From Odobenus rosmarus divergens (taxonomy: Eukaryota; Chordata; Mammalia; Carnivora; Odobenidae): a DNA stretch of 64,000 bases. The stretch lies in the NCBI RefSeq assembly GCF_000321225.1, contig NW_004451010.1, positions 445,211 through 509,210 on the forward strand, given 5' to 3'. Position numbers and translations under genes: made by a program. The stretch's first letter is position 1. Each line of letters opens with the position of its first letter. This document shows positions 11,560 to 22,551 of the stretch, one piece after another. Below the pieces are notes generated by a model, which made no database searches, had not been told where the DNA came from, and saw nothing but the letters and a program-made list of their open reading frames with translations.

Positions 11560-11955
11560 CTTTGCACTTAAAACTTCAAAGTCATCCTTTAATAATTGTT
11601 CCTGTTTTCTTCTTCAGTTACTTACTATTAATCATTCCAAGCATGTGCCCACCTCAGGACCTTTGTAGTTTCTGTTTCTTCTGCCAGAATGATCTTGCCC
11701 ATATGCCATTTTAGAGAGGCTTTTCACACCACCCTGTCTAAAATAGGGCTCGCCATCTTGAATTCTCTCTAGTCCCATAAGGTCCTTTATTTTACTTCAT
11801 TACATTTGACTACTCACTGTCATTAAGTTTATATATTTATTTGATTGCTTATGAATTCGGGGATGTGTCTTCTTCTCCCCACCTATCTTCTGTGCCTGAA
11901 GCAATGCCTGGCTTATAATAGGTACTCAGCAAATGTTTGTTAAATGCATAACACA
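11560..11955 (+). mobile_element. L2 3' end
   Basis: Contains in order CCACCTCAGGACCTTTGTAG, CTTCTGCCAGAATGATCTTG, a CTGTCATTAAGTTTATATAT region and the terminal GCCTGGCTTATAATAGG then CTCAGCAAATGTTTGTTAAA. These match the L2 3' end order. The next bases (to about 12030) also look L2-like. Confidence 0.75.
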
Positions 11956-12406
11956 CTTTAAAAGTCTCTTATCTACTAAATTAAATCCATATTCCTCAAC
12001 TTGATATTCAAGGTTCTACACAATAAGACTGAAACTCAGTTTTATAGTCTTTTGTGGGAAAATAAGGCAGAAAAAGAAGTTAGGGCCAGATCATGGAGTA
12101 CCTTCAGTACAGACTGAGATTGAAGGGCTAGAGCTCTGGCTTTAACTTCAGTATAACCAGTGGAGCTATAGACCTCATGGAGTGTGAGCCTTCTCTCTAA
12201 ACCCCTGAATGTGCCTACGAGGATCAAGGAAGGCAGTACCCTAAGAGTACCCGGGAAGAGAGTCCTATTACAGTAAGAACATAAAACTAAACCAACCTGA
12301 CTTCAGATGGGATAAAAGAGAAGGAGCCTAGGGGATTCCTTCAAATCAGCATGTTGTATTGGGAAATTTGTATTACCATTCTGTATAGAAATCTTTAGGG
12401 CCTTCT

Positions 12407-12602
12407 GGGGGCACCTGGGTGGCTCAGTTGGTTAAGCGTCTGTCTTTGGTTCAGGTCATGATCTCAGAGTCCTGGGATCGAGCCCTGAGTCAGGCTCCTT
12501 GCTCAGTGGGAGTCTGCTTCTCCCTTTCCTTCTGCCCCTCCCCCCTGCTTGCTCACTCTCTATCTCTCTCAAATAAATAAATAAATAAAATCTTTAAAAA
12601 AA
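12407..12602 (+). mobile_element. Can-SINE
   Basis: Starts GGGGCACCTGGGTGGCTCAG, followed by GGTCATGATCTCAG, CTGGGATCGAGCCC, CT-rich region and AAATAAATAAATAAAATC. Diverged 20-bp duplications at 12387-12406 and 12603-12622 (both ending GCCTTCT) mark the target site. Confidence 0.95.
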
Positions 12603-12622
12603 AGAAGTCTTCAGTGCCTTCT

Positions 12623-13095
12623 CATTACCTGTTGATTTAAATTACAAACTCCAGTCTTTCACCTTTTATGTCCCAGTCTTTCCACAATTATTTCTTAGTA
12701 ATTATTTCTTACTATAGAAAATACTTAGTATAGAAATACTAAGAAATACTACTTGTAGTCAATAGACCAGCTAAACAAACTACTTTTTTCATTCTTGGAT
12801 ATCTTCTTTCCTGCCTCTGTACACTTTTCTCATCCTATCCCTCTGTCCAGAGTTCCTTTTAGAGCATGATCTCCAACTCTCAAAATGATATCTTTATTCC
12901 TTATACAAACATGTGGAAGTTCTCTCCCTCCTTTGAATCCTTTTAGCCTTTAAAATGCCTTACCTCAACCTATATTATCATCATTTGTGTCGTTTACCTA
13001 ACCATTCTTTAAGCTTCATGAAGGAGTAATGTTCTTACAATTGTGTATCCCCGTAACACTTAATGCAGTACCTTTTCCACAGTGGACATTGTGGA
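12623..13095 (+). mobile_element. L2 fragment, decayed
   Basis: Fragments such as CAAACTCCAGTCTTTCACC, CCTGCCTCTGTACAC and AAGCTTCATGAAGGAGTAA then CACTTAATGCAGTACC follow L2 order. The SINE at 12407 appears to have landed in it or just upstream. Confidence 0.5.
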
Positions 13096-13514
13096 ATATA
13101 TATAAAACAATATAAAACTTAAGAAGATTGTTGGACAAACAAGCTAGCCACTTTTAAGTTAATGTAGAATTGTTCCTAGAATAAATCGTGGATGGCTCCT
13201 GAGTAAATAAGGTCAACAAAATATTCAAATAACAAACCTATATTATAACCACCTCAACGACTGAGTAATCAGCTGTTTTTGTGGTCACCTGATTAATTAT
13301 TTGGCAATTAATCTTGAAAACACAGGCTTGATTATCCCATACAAATAGGTTCATCCGTATGAACTGTATCTAGCTGTATTCTTTTCTTTGGTCATGGTAT
13401 AGAAACAAGCAGAAGGAATTTGTCAAGAAGAACACAGTGTGTTCATTTGTAAGGATGCATAACAATAAAAAAATAACATTTCAAATTAACAATGGGACTT
13501 TTTTCCATCCCTAG
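13096..13514 (+). other. Unique intron sequence upstream of exon 4
   Basis: About 400 bp with no recognised repeat, ending in the acceptor of the exon at 13515. Confidence 0.6.
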
Positions 13515-13568
13515 GGACCAAGAGGACCAGATGGTGTCTTAGGGGAACAAGGTGTACAGGGTGTCAAG
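13515..13568 (+). CDS. COL24A1: Collagen helix exon 4 of window (54 bp)
   Basis: Encodes GPRGPDGVLGEQGVQGVK, six perfect triplets, phase 0. The acceptor TTTTTTCCATCCCTAG is strong and the donor is AAG|GTAAAT. None of the six triplets has a Y-position proline; several are hydrophobic (VL, VQ, VK). It ends in Lys and the next exon starts GEK, creating a K-G-E step that stabilises triple helices by inter-chain salt bridges. First of three closely spaced exons. Confidence 0.96.
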
Positions 13569-13852
13569 GTAAATACTGATTTTTTCATTTCATATCCAGT
13601 TAAGATTTTTGAGCCCATATGTGTTCTACCTGACTTAAAACTGTTGTATTTCCTTACAAAAGTATGGTTCTAAATTTTCTCTTAGTGGAAGTATGAAACA
13701 TACATAAAGTTTTTACTATGCACCGGGAAATTTTTTTAAAATATTGAATTATATACTTGATGTCCTATTTTCTTGTATGTGAGTGTACGCTAGCACATGT
13801 AAGACCATAATTCACATTCATACTAACTCCTGTGGTATTGATACTTTGTTAG

Positions 13853-13897
13853 GGTGAAAAAGGAGATCAAGGAAAAAGAGGGCCTTATGGTCTTATT
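13853..13897 (+). CDS. COL24A1: Collagen helix exon 5 of window (45 bp)
   Basis: Encodes GEKGDQGKRGPYGLI, five perfect triplets, phase 0, one triplet shorter than the 54-bp unit. The acceptor is GATACTTTGTTAG and the donor ATT|GTAAGT. It is rich in charged residues (K-G-E with the previous exon and K-G-D inside it) and lacks Y-position proline. A 284-bp intron precedes it and a 120-bp intron follows, the shortest in the window. Confidence 0.96.
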
Positions 13898-14017
13898 GTA
13901 AGTAGTAAAACATTTCACATTAAAGATAAATAGATAAAATCTTCCCTGTTTTTCTTAGTGTATGATTAATATTTGGTGAGGGAGCTCCGCGACCCAAACA
14001 TTTTCTTCCTTATGTAG

Positions 14018-14062
14018 GGTAAGACTGGAAACCCCGGAGAGAGAGGAGTTCAAGGGAAACCA
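14018..14062 (+). CDS. COL24A1: Collagen helix exon 6 of window (45 bp)
   Basis: Encodes GKTGNPGERGVQGKP, five perfect triplets, phase 0. The acceptor is TTTCTTCCTTATGTAG and the donor CCA|GTAAGT. Second of two adjacent 45-bp exons, a size pairing useful when matching this gene to orthologues. GNP ends the run of triplets with no Y-position proline. A 15.9-kb intron follows. Confidence 0.96.
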
Positions 14063-15749
14063 GTAAGTAATAAAGAATAATTAAGCTATGAATAAATTTT
14101 ATTCATTTTATTCTCTGGACACAACTCTTGTTATTATCAGTACGTTAGACTAAGAGAATACCAGTTCTTTTCCTCCTTCAGTCATTAGGTAGATGTGTTA
14201 CTTGTGCAAGTTGATTACTCGTTCTGCGCCTTAGTGCTACCTGTTTATAAACTGGTGGTGATAACTGTTAGACTCCACCCTAGGTATGATTACTTTTCTA
14301 TAAAATCCATTTCAGAATAAAATGGTGTGATAGTATATAAATATAATGGAATATGAATAAAGCTAATATAACAAGAAATTTCTTGCCTACTTCCATTTTA
14401 ATTCTATTTGACTGTCCTTTGAACCCTTGGAGCCTGGAGCTCTGTGTGTCACCAAGCCTTGGCATGCCACTGCTCTAAGAGTTTTTAAGATTATACAATA
14501 CTAGCTATTTTTCTACCATCAAAACATCTTTTCAGAAGTATACAATTTTTTCCCTGAGTAGCTCCAAGTTCTTTTTTATGTTCATAGAACAGAAATAAGC
14601 AGAAGTTTGGCAACTAAAAAAGATCACAGTGTCTTCGTTCACTAACAAAGGGGAGAAATAGTAAAAACAAAAACAAAAAGATACACATATGCATATGTAC
14701 ACACACACATATATGCTAGTACATATATATAAATTTTTGAGTACATAAGCTTAATTGTATGAGCTTTCATACATTTCATATATTTCTGTTTTTATTTAGA
14801 ATCATAATTTTTATAATTATAATTTGTAATGACGTCTTGCTTTCTCATATACATATCTATACACAATTTAAAGTTATAAAATTAGATAATAATTTAAATG
14901 GATGGCAGCTGAAAAGTGGGAAAAGGATAAGAGAAAAATGTTTTTTTCTGCTATAGTAGTTGTCACTAATGTCCCTGCATTTACTTCTTCCTCTTTGAAA
15001 TCTGCTGCCCCCTGCCTGTTGTTTCCCGTAATGGCATTCATTATATTTGTCAGTGGTCAAATCTAAAATATCAGAGACCTAAAGGAGAAAAATGACTATA
15101 CTGAGGGAAAAAACTTGTCTGTGACAGTGTTATCCATTGAAGTCATCCCCAAAGTACATTCTTTGAGTATTAATATTCATCATCTGGGTTTCTGTTATAT
15201 CAATGCAAATGGTGTTTCTGTAGATTCTTTCCACTTTGCTACACTGTATACAAAGCTTAAAATATGTGGCAATGGTAGAGAAATTTAAAGCTCACCATGT
15301 TCATTGTTTTTATAGTAGAGAAAGGAGGCCTAGAGAAATAAAATTACTTACTCATTTTATATACTGTTGACATTCCTTAGAATTTTACTTTCATTTGCAG
15401 CCTATCAGATATGCCTAGATAAATGTGAAATGTGGTGTTTGACTTCCTCAATAAAATAAAAGACATTAGAACCATTTTGTAACCATGGCTTAAGGCAAGA
15501 AATCAAATAAATTTACTTTAGTGGATGACATGGGTTGGACATTAAATCATGAGTTTATAGTAGTTTTTGAGGTTTACATAGCTCTATAATACCTACATTT
15601 TCCCCTTCTTCTTGATTGAATTGGAATAGAATTTTGAGATCTTAAGGAAGCTAGGATCAATCAATCCAAGAAATCCAGAAGGCCCTGAAGATTTGTTTGA
15701 TCCTCCACAATGTCTATAGTCATTTATGCAACTGTCGACAAGCAGGCAG
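14063..15749. other. Intron sequence, mostly unique
   Basis: A weak MIR-like trace is possible near 14180-14330. A short alternating CA/TA stretch lies at 14696-14740. Otherwise I see nothing. Confidence 0.5.
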
Positions 15750-15915
15750 TGCTGTATAATAGAAAGATACATTGAAGGTCAAATTGACATTTGCTCCAGT
15801 ACATGCTCCTAATAGCTGTATAGTTTGATTAAATTAGTTAGCTGTCTGGATGATATTTTCTCTGTGTGTAAAATAAAGAGACATCTCTAAATTGTCATAA
15901 TTCTAAAGCTAGGTA
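15750..15915 (+). mobile_element. Possible MIR
   Basis: The order of CTGTATAATAGAAAG, CTCCTAATAGCTGTATAG, a run near ATTTTCTCTGTGTGTAAAAT and AAATTGTCATAATTCTAAAG is like MIR but diverged. Confidence 0.4.
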
Positions 15916-16069
15916 TTAAATGAAAAACGGTAACACATTGGTTGTCGAGATAACCAGGAAAAGTACATTTGTCTATGGACCAACTCTGTTTCCTATACTT
16001 GCCTTCCATCCACACGTAGATCTGACTTAAGAGGAAAGGCCATGATCCATGGTGTTATTAAGGTGATTA

Positions 16070-18378
16070 AACCTGGGTAACTGTTTTTAGATTTCTAAAT
16101 CTTATAAAAACTATAACTATTATTGATTTTTTAATCTAGATATTCTTTCAGTTGATGAGTTAGGGGTGTTAAATCTCCAACTATGATTTTGTTTTTCTCT
16201 GTTTCTTTAAATTTGTCAAATTTTGCTTTATATATTTTCAAACGCTATTTTTAGAGTATTCACATTTATGATTATTGTCTTCCTGATGAACTGAGCCCCT
16301 TTTATTTTTACAAAATATTTTTCTATATCTCCGGTAATACTTTTTATTCCTGATAATACTGTTTGTTTTTGAAACTGGCTTTATTTGATTAGTAAGTCTC
16401 TCCAGCCTACTTACGCTTGCAGTTTGTGTGGCCTATCTTTTCCATTTATTTACTTTCAACCAATCTGTGTTTTGGTATTTAAAGTGAGTGTCTTATAATT
16501 GGGTCCTTTTTTTTTTTTATTTATTCATTCTAAAAACCTCTGCCTTTTAATTAGTGTTTGGTCCATTTCCATTTAATGTAATTATCAATTTGGTTGTACT
16601 TTGGTCAACTATTTTATGATTGTTCTTCCCTTGTGGTGGTGCTGTTTTTGTTCAGTGCCTTCATTTGGCATTGAACACTCCATTTTAATTTAGATAATGG
16701 CTTTTTAGCTATACTTCTTTGAACTATTATTTTTAAGTGGTTATTCTAGGTCAGGACTCAGTGAACATTTTCTGTAAAAACAAGTGCTGGTCCAGATTGC
16801 ACCCCCAGGCTGTAGTTTGCCAGCTGCTGGTTTAGGGATTACAGTATACATCCTAACTTTCCAAAGTCTACTTAGAGTTAACATAGTAAAACAACATAAT
16901 TGCAAGAAACTTGCAACCATATAGACCCATTCACCACCAACAACCTGTTCTTTATGCTATAATTGTTTCTATGTATTACATCTATGTGTGTTATAAACCC
17001 ATTTTGCAAAGTTAAAATTTTGCTTTAATATAAATAAAGTATTTTTGTTTTATTATAAGTGAAATATGTGTTTTAAGGTATTTAGGGGGAAGTAGTGTTT
17101 GTTTGTTTGCTTTTTTATTATCCGTGCCTTTACTTTTTCTGATATTCTCCATTTTTTTCTGTAAGATCTGCATTTCCAATGGTATCATTTCCTTGAAGCC
17201 TATAGAACTTACTTTAGATTCCTTAGAGTCAAACTTTGCCAGTCATGAATTCTCTTTGTATTTGTTTGTGAAAATGTCTTTATTTCACTTTCATTTTTTT
17301 ACATGAATTCTTTTTTTAGGTCTTTAATTCCAATTAGTTAACATACAGTGTTATGTTAGTTTCAGGTATACAGTATAGTAATTTAACACTTCCATACATC
17401 ACTCTGTGCTCATCACAACAAGTGCACTCCTTAATAACCATCACCTGTTTAACGCATCCCCCCATCCACCTCCCTTCTGGTAACCATCAGTTTGTTCTCT
17501 ATAGTTGAGAGCCTGTTTCTTGCTTTGCCTCTTTCTCTCTCTCTTCCCTCCCCCCTTTTCTTGTTTGTTTTGTTTCTTAAATTCCACATCTGAGCAAGAT
17601 CATATTTTTCCACTGGATATAGAATTCTGGGCTGACAGGGTTTTCTTTTATTTGTTTGCATTCAGCACTATAAAGATGACATGTCATTTTCTTTTGGCCT
17701 CAATTATTTCCAATGAGAAGTCCACATTTATCGGTATCATTATTCCCCCTGCATGTAATGTATCATTTTTCTCTGGCTGCTTTCAAGATTCTCTCTTTAC
17801 TTTTGGCTTTTAGTAGTTTGACTATGATGTGCCTAGATGGCTTTTCTTTGCATTTATTCAGCTTGAGATTTACTGAGCTTCTTTTGTGTGTAAGTTTCTG
17901 TTTTCACTAAATTTGGAAATTTTTCGACTTCGTTTATTTCAATTTTTTCCCTATTCTGTCTTCTCTCTCCTTTCCTTCTTGGATTCCAATTAAATATATA
18001 TTAAACATTTATTCATTCCAATTTTAATCTTTCTTTTTCCTGTTTTCTTTTTTTAATTGGATAACCTAACTCTATCTTCACTCACTTTTTAAACCCATTC
18101 ACTGAAATTTTATTTATGAAATGAATTTTTAAGTTTTATTTCAGATATTTAATTTTCAGTTCTATAATTTCCATTTTTATAGATGATGTTCTTCTGAGAG
18201 TTTCTATTTGTCTATTCATCATAAGTGCATTTTTATTTACATTACTGAGCATATTTATAATAGTCACTTTAAAATCCTTATGGGATAATTCTAACATCTG
18301 GGTAATCTTGAGTTTGGTCTCCATTAATTGCCTTTTCTTGTAAATATGGGAAAATTTTCCTGTCCAGTAATTTTGAAT
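16070..18378 (-). mobile_element. Old L1, antisense, interrupted
   Basis: Blocks include GTGTCTTATAATTGGGTCC, TTAATGTAATTATCAATTTG, TGAAAATGTCTTTATTTCAC and, after a nested element, GGATATAGAATTCTGGGCTG, TTTTGGCCTCAATTATTTCC and TTGTGTGTAAGTTTCTGTTTT. This is the complement of an older L1 (ORF1 side and beyond). A younger L1 3' end splits it at 17308-17605. Confidence 0.7.
17308..17605 (-). mobile_element. Younger L1 3' end nested in old L1
   Basis: Reads TCCAATTAGTTAACATACAG, TTAGTTTCAGGTATACAG, CATCACCTGTTTAACGCATC, CTATAGTTGAGAGCCTG and TTGTTTCTTAAATTCCACAT, the antisense carnivore L1 3' UTR. The old L1 resumes directly after it. Confidence 0.8.
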
Positions 18379-18394
18379 TATATCTTGGACATTT

Positions 18395-18582
18395 TTTTAT
18401 TATGTTCAATTAGCCAACATATAGTACATTATTAGTTGTTGTTGTAGTGACTTTTTTTTTCTTAAGGAGGCTCTACACCCAGCATGGAGCCCAACAAGGG
18501 GTTGAACTCATGACCCTGAGATCAAGACCTAAACTGAGATCAAGAGTCAGATGCTTAACTGACTGAGCCACCCAGACACCCC
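18395..18582 (-). mobile_element. Can-SINE with an L1 3' end in its tail
   Basis: Direct repeats TATATCTTGGACATTT (18379-18394) and TATATCTTGAACATTT (18583-18598) bracket two parts. The left part (18395-about 18450) is TTTATTATGTTCAATTAGCC onward, an antisense L1 3' terminus. The right part (T9 then CTTAAGGAGGCTC to CCACCCAGACACCC) is an antisense Can-SINE. Either the L1 end landed in the SINE tail or the two were inserted as one chimera. Confidence 0.75.
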
Positions 18583-18599
18583 TATATCTTGAACATTTT

Positions 18600-19474
18600 A
18601 AATGATTCATCATAGATACTCCAAATTCTGTTATATTTCTTTGAAGAGTATTTTATGTTTCATTTTGTTTTTTGATTTGGCAAATCATTAACTTGGCTGC
18701 TTTCAAACTCCAGATTCTCTCTCCTCTGTGGTAGATGGCTGCTGAAATTTCTGTCCAGTTCTTTTAGGCCTTGCTAGGTTGGTTGGTGTCTACCATATCG
18801 ATATATACTTCAAATGTCAGCAAGAGATTTAAGCAGAGTTTACCTCAGAATTTGAGGTTCCTCCTCTCTTGCTTTCTCTTCCATCACTTCCCAGCAGCTG
18901 TGGTCACTCCACATTCTACCCTCTGGTTCTCCATGCCAGTAAGACTGCAGATTTCTCTCCTCCTTTTTCTTAATCATCCTACATAGCTTACCTTCTGGCT
19001 AAAAGCTACATTTAAAATTAAAAATCAGACACTCACTTAGTGCCATTCCTTTCTTGTACATGTAGACCTCTCCACTCTACTTCTTACCTATTTTTGGTTT
19101 TTCTTCAGATTTTTAAAAAATATTTTGTCCTGGGTTTACAGTTATCCCTATATAGGTGATTTGGATAGGAGCTACTTGGCCAATTTTGGAAGTGGAAATT
19201 CTTAACAGTTCTTCTATAAATAGTTTTCTCTGGAGTAGCTCAGAATACTTAAGAAACATTTATTTCATAATCTTTACAATATAAAAATTGTATGGTATTA
19301 ACTCTATGCTTTCTCCCTTTTCAGATATTGAGGCATACAGTTTTCATAATCCTACAATGAAAAAACATTTACTTCCTCCCTTGCTTATTCCCATAAAAAG
19401 TCTTTGAAGATTATCCATATATTTACTGTAAATGGAAGAGGCATTGAATGTTTGATTTCTTGTTGAAATCAGTA
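18600..19474. other. Intron sequence without recognised elements
   Basis: CT-rich in places. The first part may be a further decayed L1 piece, but I cannot support a family. Confidence 0.4.
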
Positions 19475-19945
19475 GAATGCAGTACAATATAGTGGATGAG
19501 CATGGCATTGGAATCAGACACTGGAAGTCAAATACTGGTTCTGCCACTTACTAGCTGTTTTGACTTTATACAAATTATTTAATCTCTCTAGGCCTCAGTT
19601 TTCCTATCTTTAAAATGAAATACCTTTTGGGGAGCATGGTGGTGCAGTCGGTTAACCTTCTGACTCTTGGTTTTGGCTCAGGTTTGATCTCAGGGTCATG
19701 AGATCAAGCCCTGTGTTGGTCTCCATGCTCATCACAGAGTCTGCTTGGATTTCTCTCTCCCTCTCCTTTTGCCCCTCCCCACCCCACTCACACACGCACA
19801 CTCTCTCTCAAATAAATCTTTAAAAAAATTAAAATAAAATAAAATGTGATACCTTTTATAGTTATATCAAATGATGTTCATTATGTGCTTGGCATAGGCT
19901 CTCAATACATTGTAACCACAATAATCATTATTTTCCCAGTCATCA
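19475..19945 (+). mobile_element. MIR split by a Can-SINE
   Basis: GGTTCTGCCACTTACTAGCT, CTCTAGGCCTCAGTTTTCC and TTTAAAATGAAATACC match MIR. After the SINE at 19629-19840 the MIR resumes with TGTGCTTGGCATAGG and CTCAATACATTG. Confidence 0.8.
19629..19840 (+). mobile_element. Can-SINE, older, inserted in MIR
   Basis: Begins GGGGAGCATGGTGGTGCAGT and carries GATCTCAGGGTCATGAGATC, CT-rich sequence and a CAAATAAATCTTTAAA tail. Flanks match around AAAATGAAATACCTTTT and AAAATGTGATACCTTTT. Confidence 0.88.
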
Positions 19946-21024
19946 TTATCATAATTGCTGGGTTGAAGTCATGAAGCAAGAAAGTCTACTAAAAGAATAT
20001 TTTTAGTACTATCTGAAAAGCCTTAAAGGGGATTTTTATTTTGTACCAGCTTGTGCTTTACTTCTTCGTCTCTAATAAAAATAAGTAGATCCATTTAGAT
20101 CATTTCATAACTTTGCCAAACAGCTTTTATGCACCATTAACATCATTAAAAGTATATATCAAGCTTGACATTGTGTACAAGCCCACTTTACAAAGCAAAT
20201 TGGGCAGACATTTTTCAAGGTTCTGAACTTTTGCTGTATGTTTCAGTTGGTATATCAGACCCTTATATTGATCCTGTCTCTTAATATTGGAGCCTGGACT
20301 GAATGGATGGCATAAAATTTTCATGACTGAAACAAGGCCTTAGTCAGATGTGAGTCTGTGATTTTACATATCTTCCTTTCCTTAACCAGAGAACTATACA
20401 CAACTAAATATAGCATTAATGGCTATAACTTAGAAAGTTTTATGTTGCTAGGAGTTTTGAATATCTTTAGTTCCAATTTAACATCATATTTTTCTTAGCT
20501 TTTAGTTTTAATATAAAATGGAGATTGTTATCCACTGAATATTTGCCAACCTTCTCAAGGTCAATAATGTAGAACAGGTGAATTGCAAATAGAGAAGGGC
20601 AGTGTTTTCTATATCTTTAATAGTCATCAGTGTCTGGCACATGGTACACACTCAGTAAATCTTTAAATGGGAGAACCAAAGAGGACCTAAAATTTGACTT
20701 ATATTCCATTTTGGAATATACCCCCACTTCTAAGACTCAATTTAATGGTACCATAGATGGCATGGTGTAAAAATAGGGGAAAATAAAGGATGTTAGAGAG
20801 TTCAATTTAGTCATTTCTGGTCAACTAGGTTCTGAGACTCCTGTGCCTTACCAGGTTTTAAGGACATAAGTTATACTTACTGACACATCACAAGGTTATT
20901 ATTTTTGGAGAAAGAAACCATTTTTCTAGAGACACTAAAAATATAAAAAAATCAAAATTTAAAATAATTCTGGATAATTGTCTCTGTATATGAGTGGGGA
21001 TTAAGTATGGGAATACAGATAGAT
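19946..21024. other. Intron sequence, mostly unique
   Basis: A possible L2/MIR terminus near 20620-20665 (TGTCTGGCACATGGTACAC) is the only repeat-like trace. Confidence 0.4.
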
Positions 21025-21605
21025 ATAAGGAACTCCTACAACTCAACAACAACAACAAAAGACAACTTGATGAAAAAATGAGCAAAGGACTTGAATAGAC
21101 ATTTCTCCAAAGAAAATATACAAATGGCCAATAAGCACATGAAAAGATGCTCAATATCACTGGACAGTAGAGAAATGTGAATCAAAACCACAATGAGATA
21201 CCACTTCTAACCCATTAGGACTGCTATTTTTAAAAGAAAGACAAAACAAAACAAAACATACATACATACATACATACAGAAAGTAAACAGTGTTGGCAAA
21301 GATGTAGAAAAATTGGAGCCCTTGTACATTACTAGTGGGAATGTAAAACGGTGAGGTTGCTATGGAAAACAGTTTGGTGGCTCCTCAAACAGTTCAACAT
21401 AGTATTACTATGTAATTCATCAATTCCACTTTAGATTTATACCCCCAAAAAATTGAAAGCAAAGACTTAGAAACTAAACCTTCTATAGTGTTTATAGGCA
21501 CAGTATTCACAATGGCCAAAAGGTAGAAAACCCAAGTGTCCATTGATGAATGAAAAGATATACAAAATATAGCATATACATACAATGGAATATTATTGAA
21601 CTTTA
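21025..21605 (+). mobile_element. Old L1 ORF2 end, sense, left part
   Basis: Contains AGGACTTGAATAGACATTTC, CCAAAGAAAATATACAAATG, ACCACAATGAGATACCACTT and CAATGGAATATTATTGAACT. It breaks at 21606, where a younger antisense L1 entered; the remainder is at 29498-29812. Confidence 0.85.
21258..21280. repeat. (CATA)n microsatellite
   Basis: About five CATA units inside the old L1, following an (AAAAC)n stretch. Confidence 0.75.
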
Positions 21606-21999
21606 AAACTGAAGAAAGTTTTTTTAAGTTTTTATTTAAATTCCAATTAATTAACATATAGCATAATAGTTTCAGGTGCACAATTTAGTGATTCAGCACT
21701 TCCATACATTACCAGGTGCCCATCACAAGTGCACTCCTAAGCCCCATCACCTATTTAACCCATACCCTCCACTCCCTTTGGGTAACCATCAATTTGTTCT
21801 CTATAGTTAAGAGTCTGTTTCTTGGTTTGCCTCTCTCTCTTCTTTTTTTTTTCCCCTTTGTTTGTTTGTTTTGTTTCTTATATTCCACATATGACTGAAA
21901 TCATATGGTATTTGTGTTTCTCTGACTGACTTCTTCACTTAGCATAATACTCTCTAGCTCCATCCATGTCATTGCAAATGGCAAGATTTCATTCTTTTT

Positions 22000-22182
22000 T
22001 TTTTTTTTTTTTATTGGACAGAGAGAGACAGTGAGAGCAGGAACACAAGCAGGGGGGAGTGGGAGAGGGAGAAGCAGGCTTCCCGCTGAGCAGGGAGCCC
22101 GACGCGGGACTCAATCCCAGGACCCTGGGATCATGACCTGAGCCAAAGGCAGACGCTTAACGACTGAGCCACCCAGGCACCC
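22000..22182 (-). mobile_element. Can-SINE nested in the L1 3' UTR, antisense
   Basis: T-rich tail, then GAGAAGCAGGCTTCCCGCTG, GGACCCTGGGATCATGACCT and CTGAGCCACCCAGGCACCC. Perfect 17-bp duplications AAGATTTCATTCTTTTT at 21983-21999 and 22183-22199 flank it. Very similar to the consensus, so young. Confidence 0.96.
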
Positions 22183-22215
22183 AAGATTTCATTCTTTTTG
22201 ATGGCTGAGTAATAT

Positions 22216-22260
22216 TCCATATATATAGAATATATATACATACATATATATGTATATATG

Positions 22261-22305
<45 letters not shown>

Positions 22306-22306
22306 G
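22216..22306. repeat. (TATACA)n / TA-rich microsatellite
   Basis: Mixed TA and CATATA units, then about eight uniform CATATA units. It sits where the L1 sequence jumps forward, so it also marks an internal L1 deletion. Confidence 0.85.
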
Positions 22307-22551
22307 CATTCTCCACATCCTCACCAACACCTTGTTATCTATGTTGTCGATTTTAACCACTCTGACAGGAGTGAAGTGATATCTCATTGTATTTTTGATT
22401 TGCATTTCCTTGATGATAAGTGATGTTGAGTGTCTTTTCATGTATATTTTGGCCATCTGTGCATCTTCTTTGGAAAAATGTCTATTCATGTCTTTTGCCC
22501 ATTTTTTAACTGGATTATTTGGGGTGTTTTTATAAATTCTTTATATATTTT

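Noticed and set aside
17505..17813. 102-codon + strand frame rich in Phe and Leu
   Set aside because: Antisense reading of L1 3' UTR and old L1; hydrophobicity follows from T-rich sequence.
22131..22489. Minus-strand frames with a repeated Cys-Ile or Val-Tyr pattern
   Set aside because: Translation of the CATATA microsatellite within L1.
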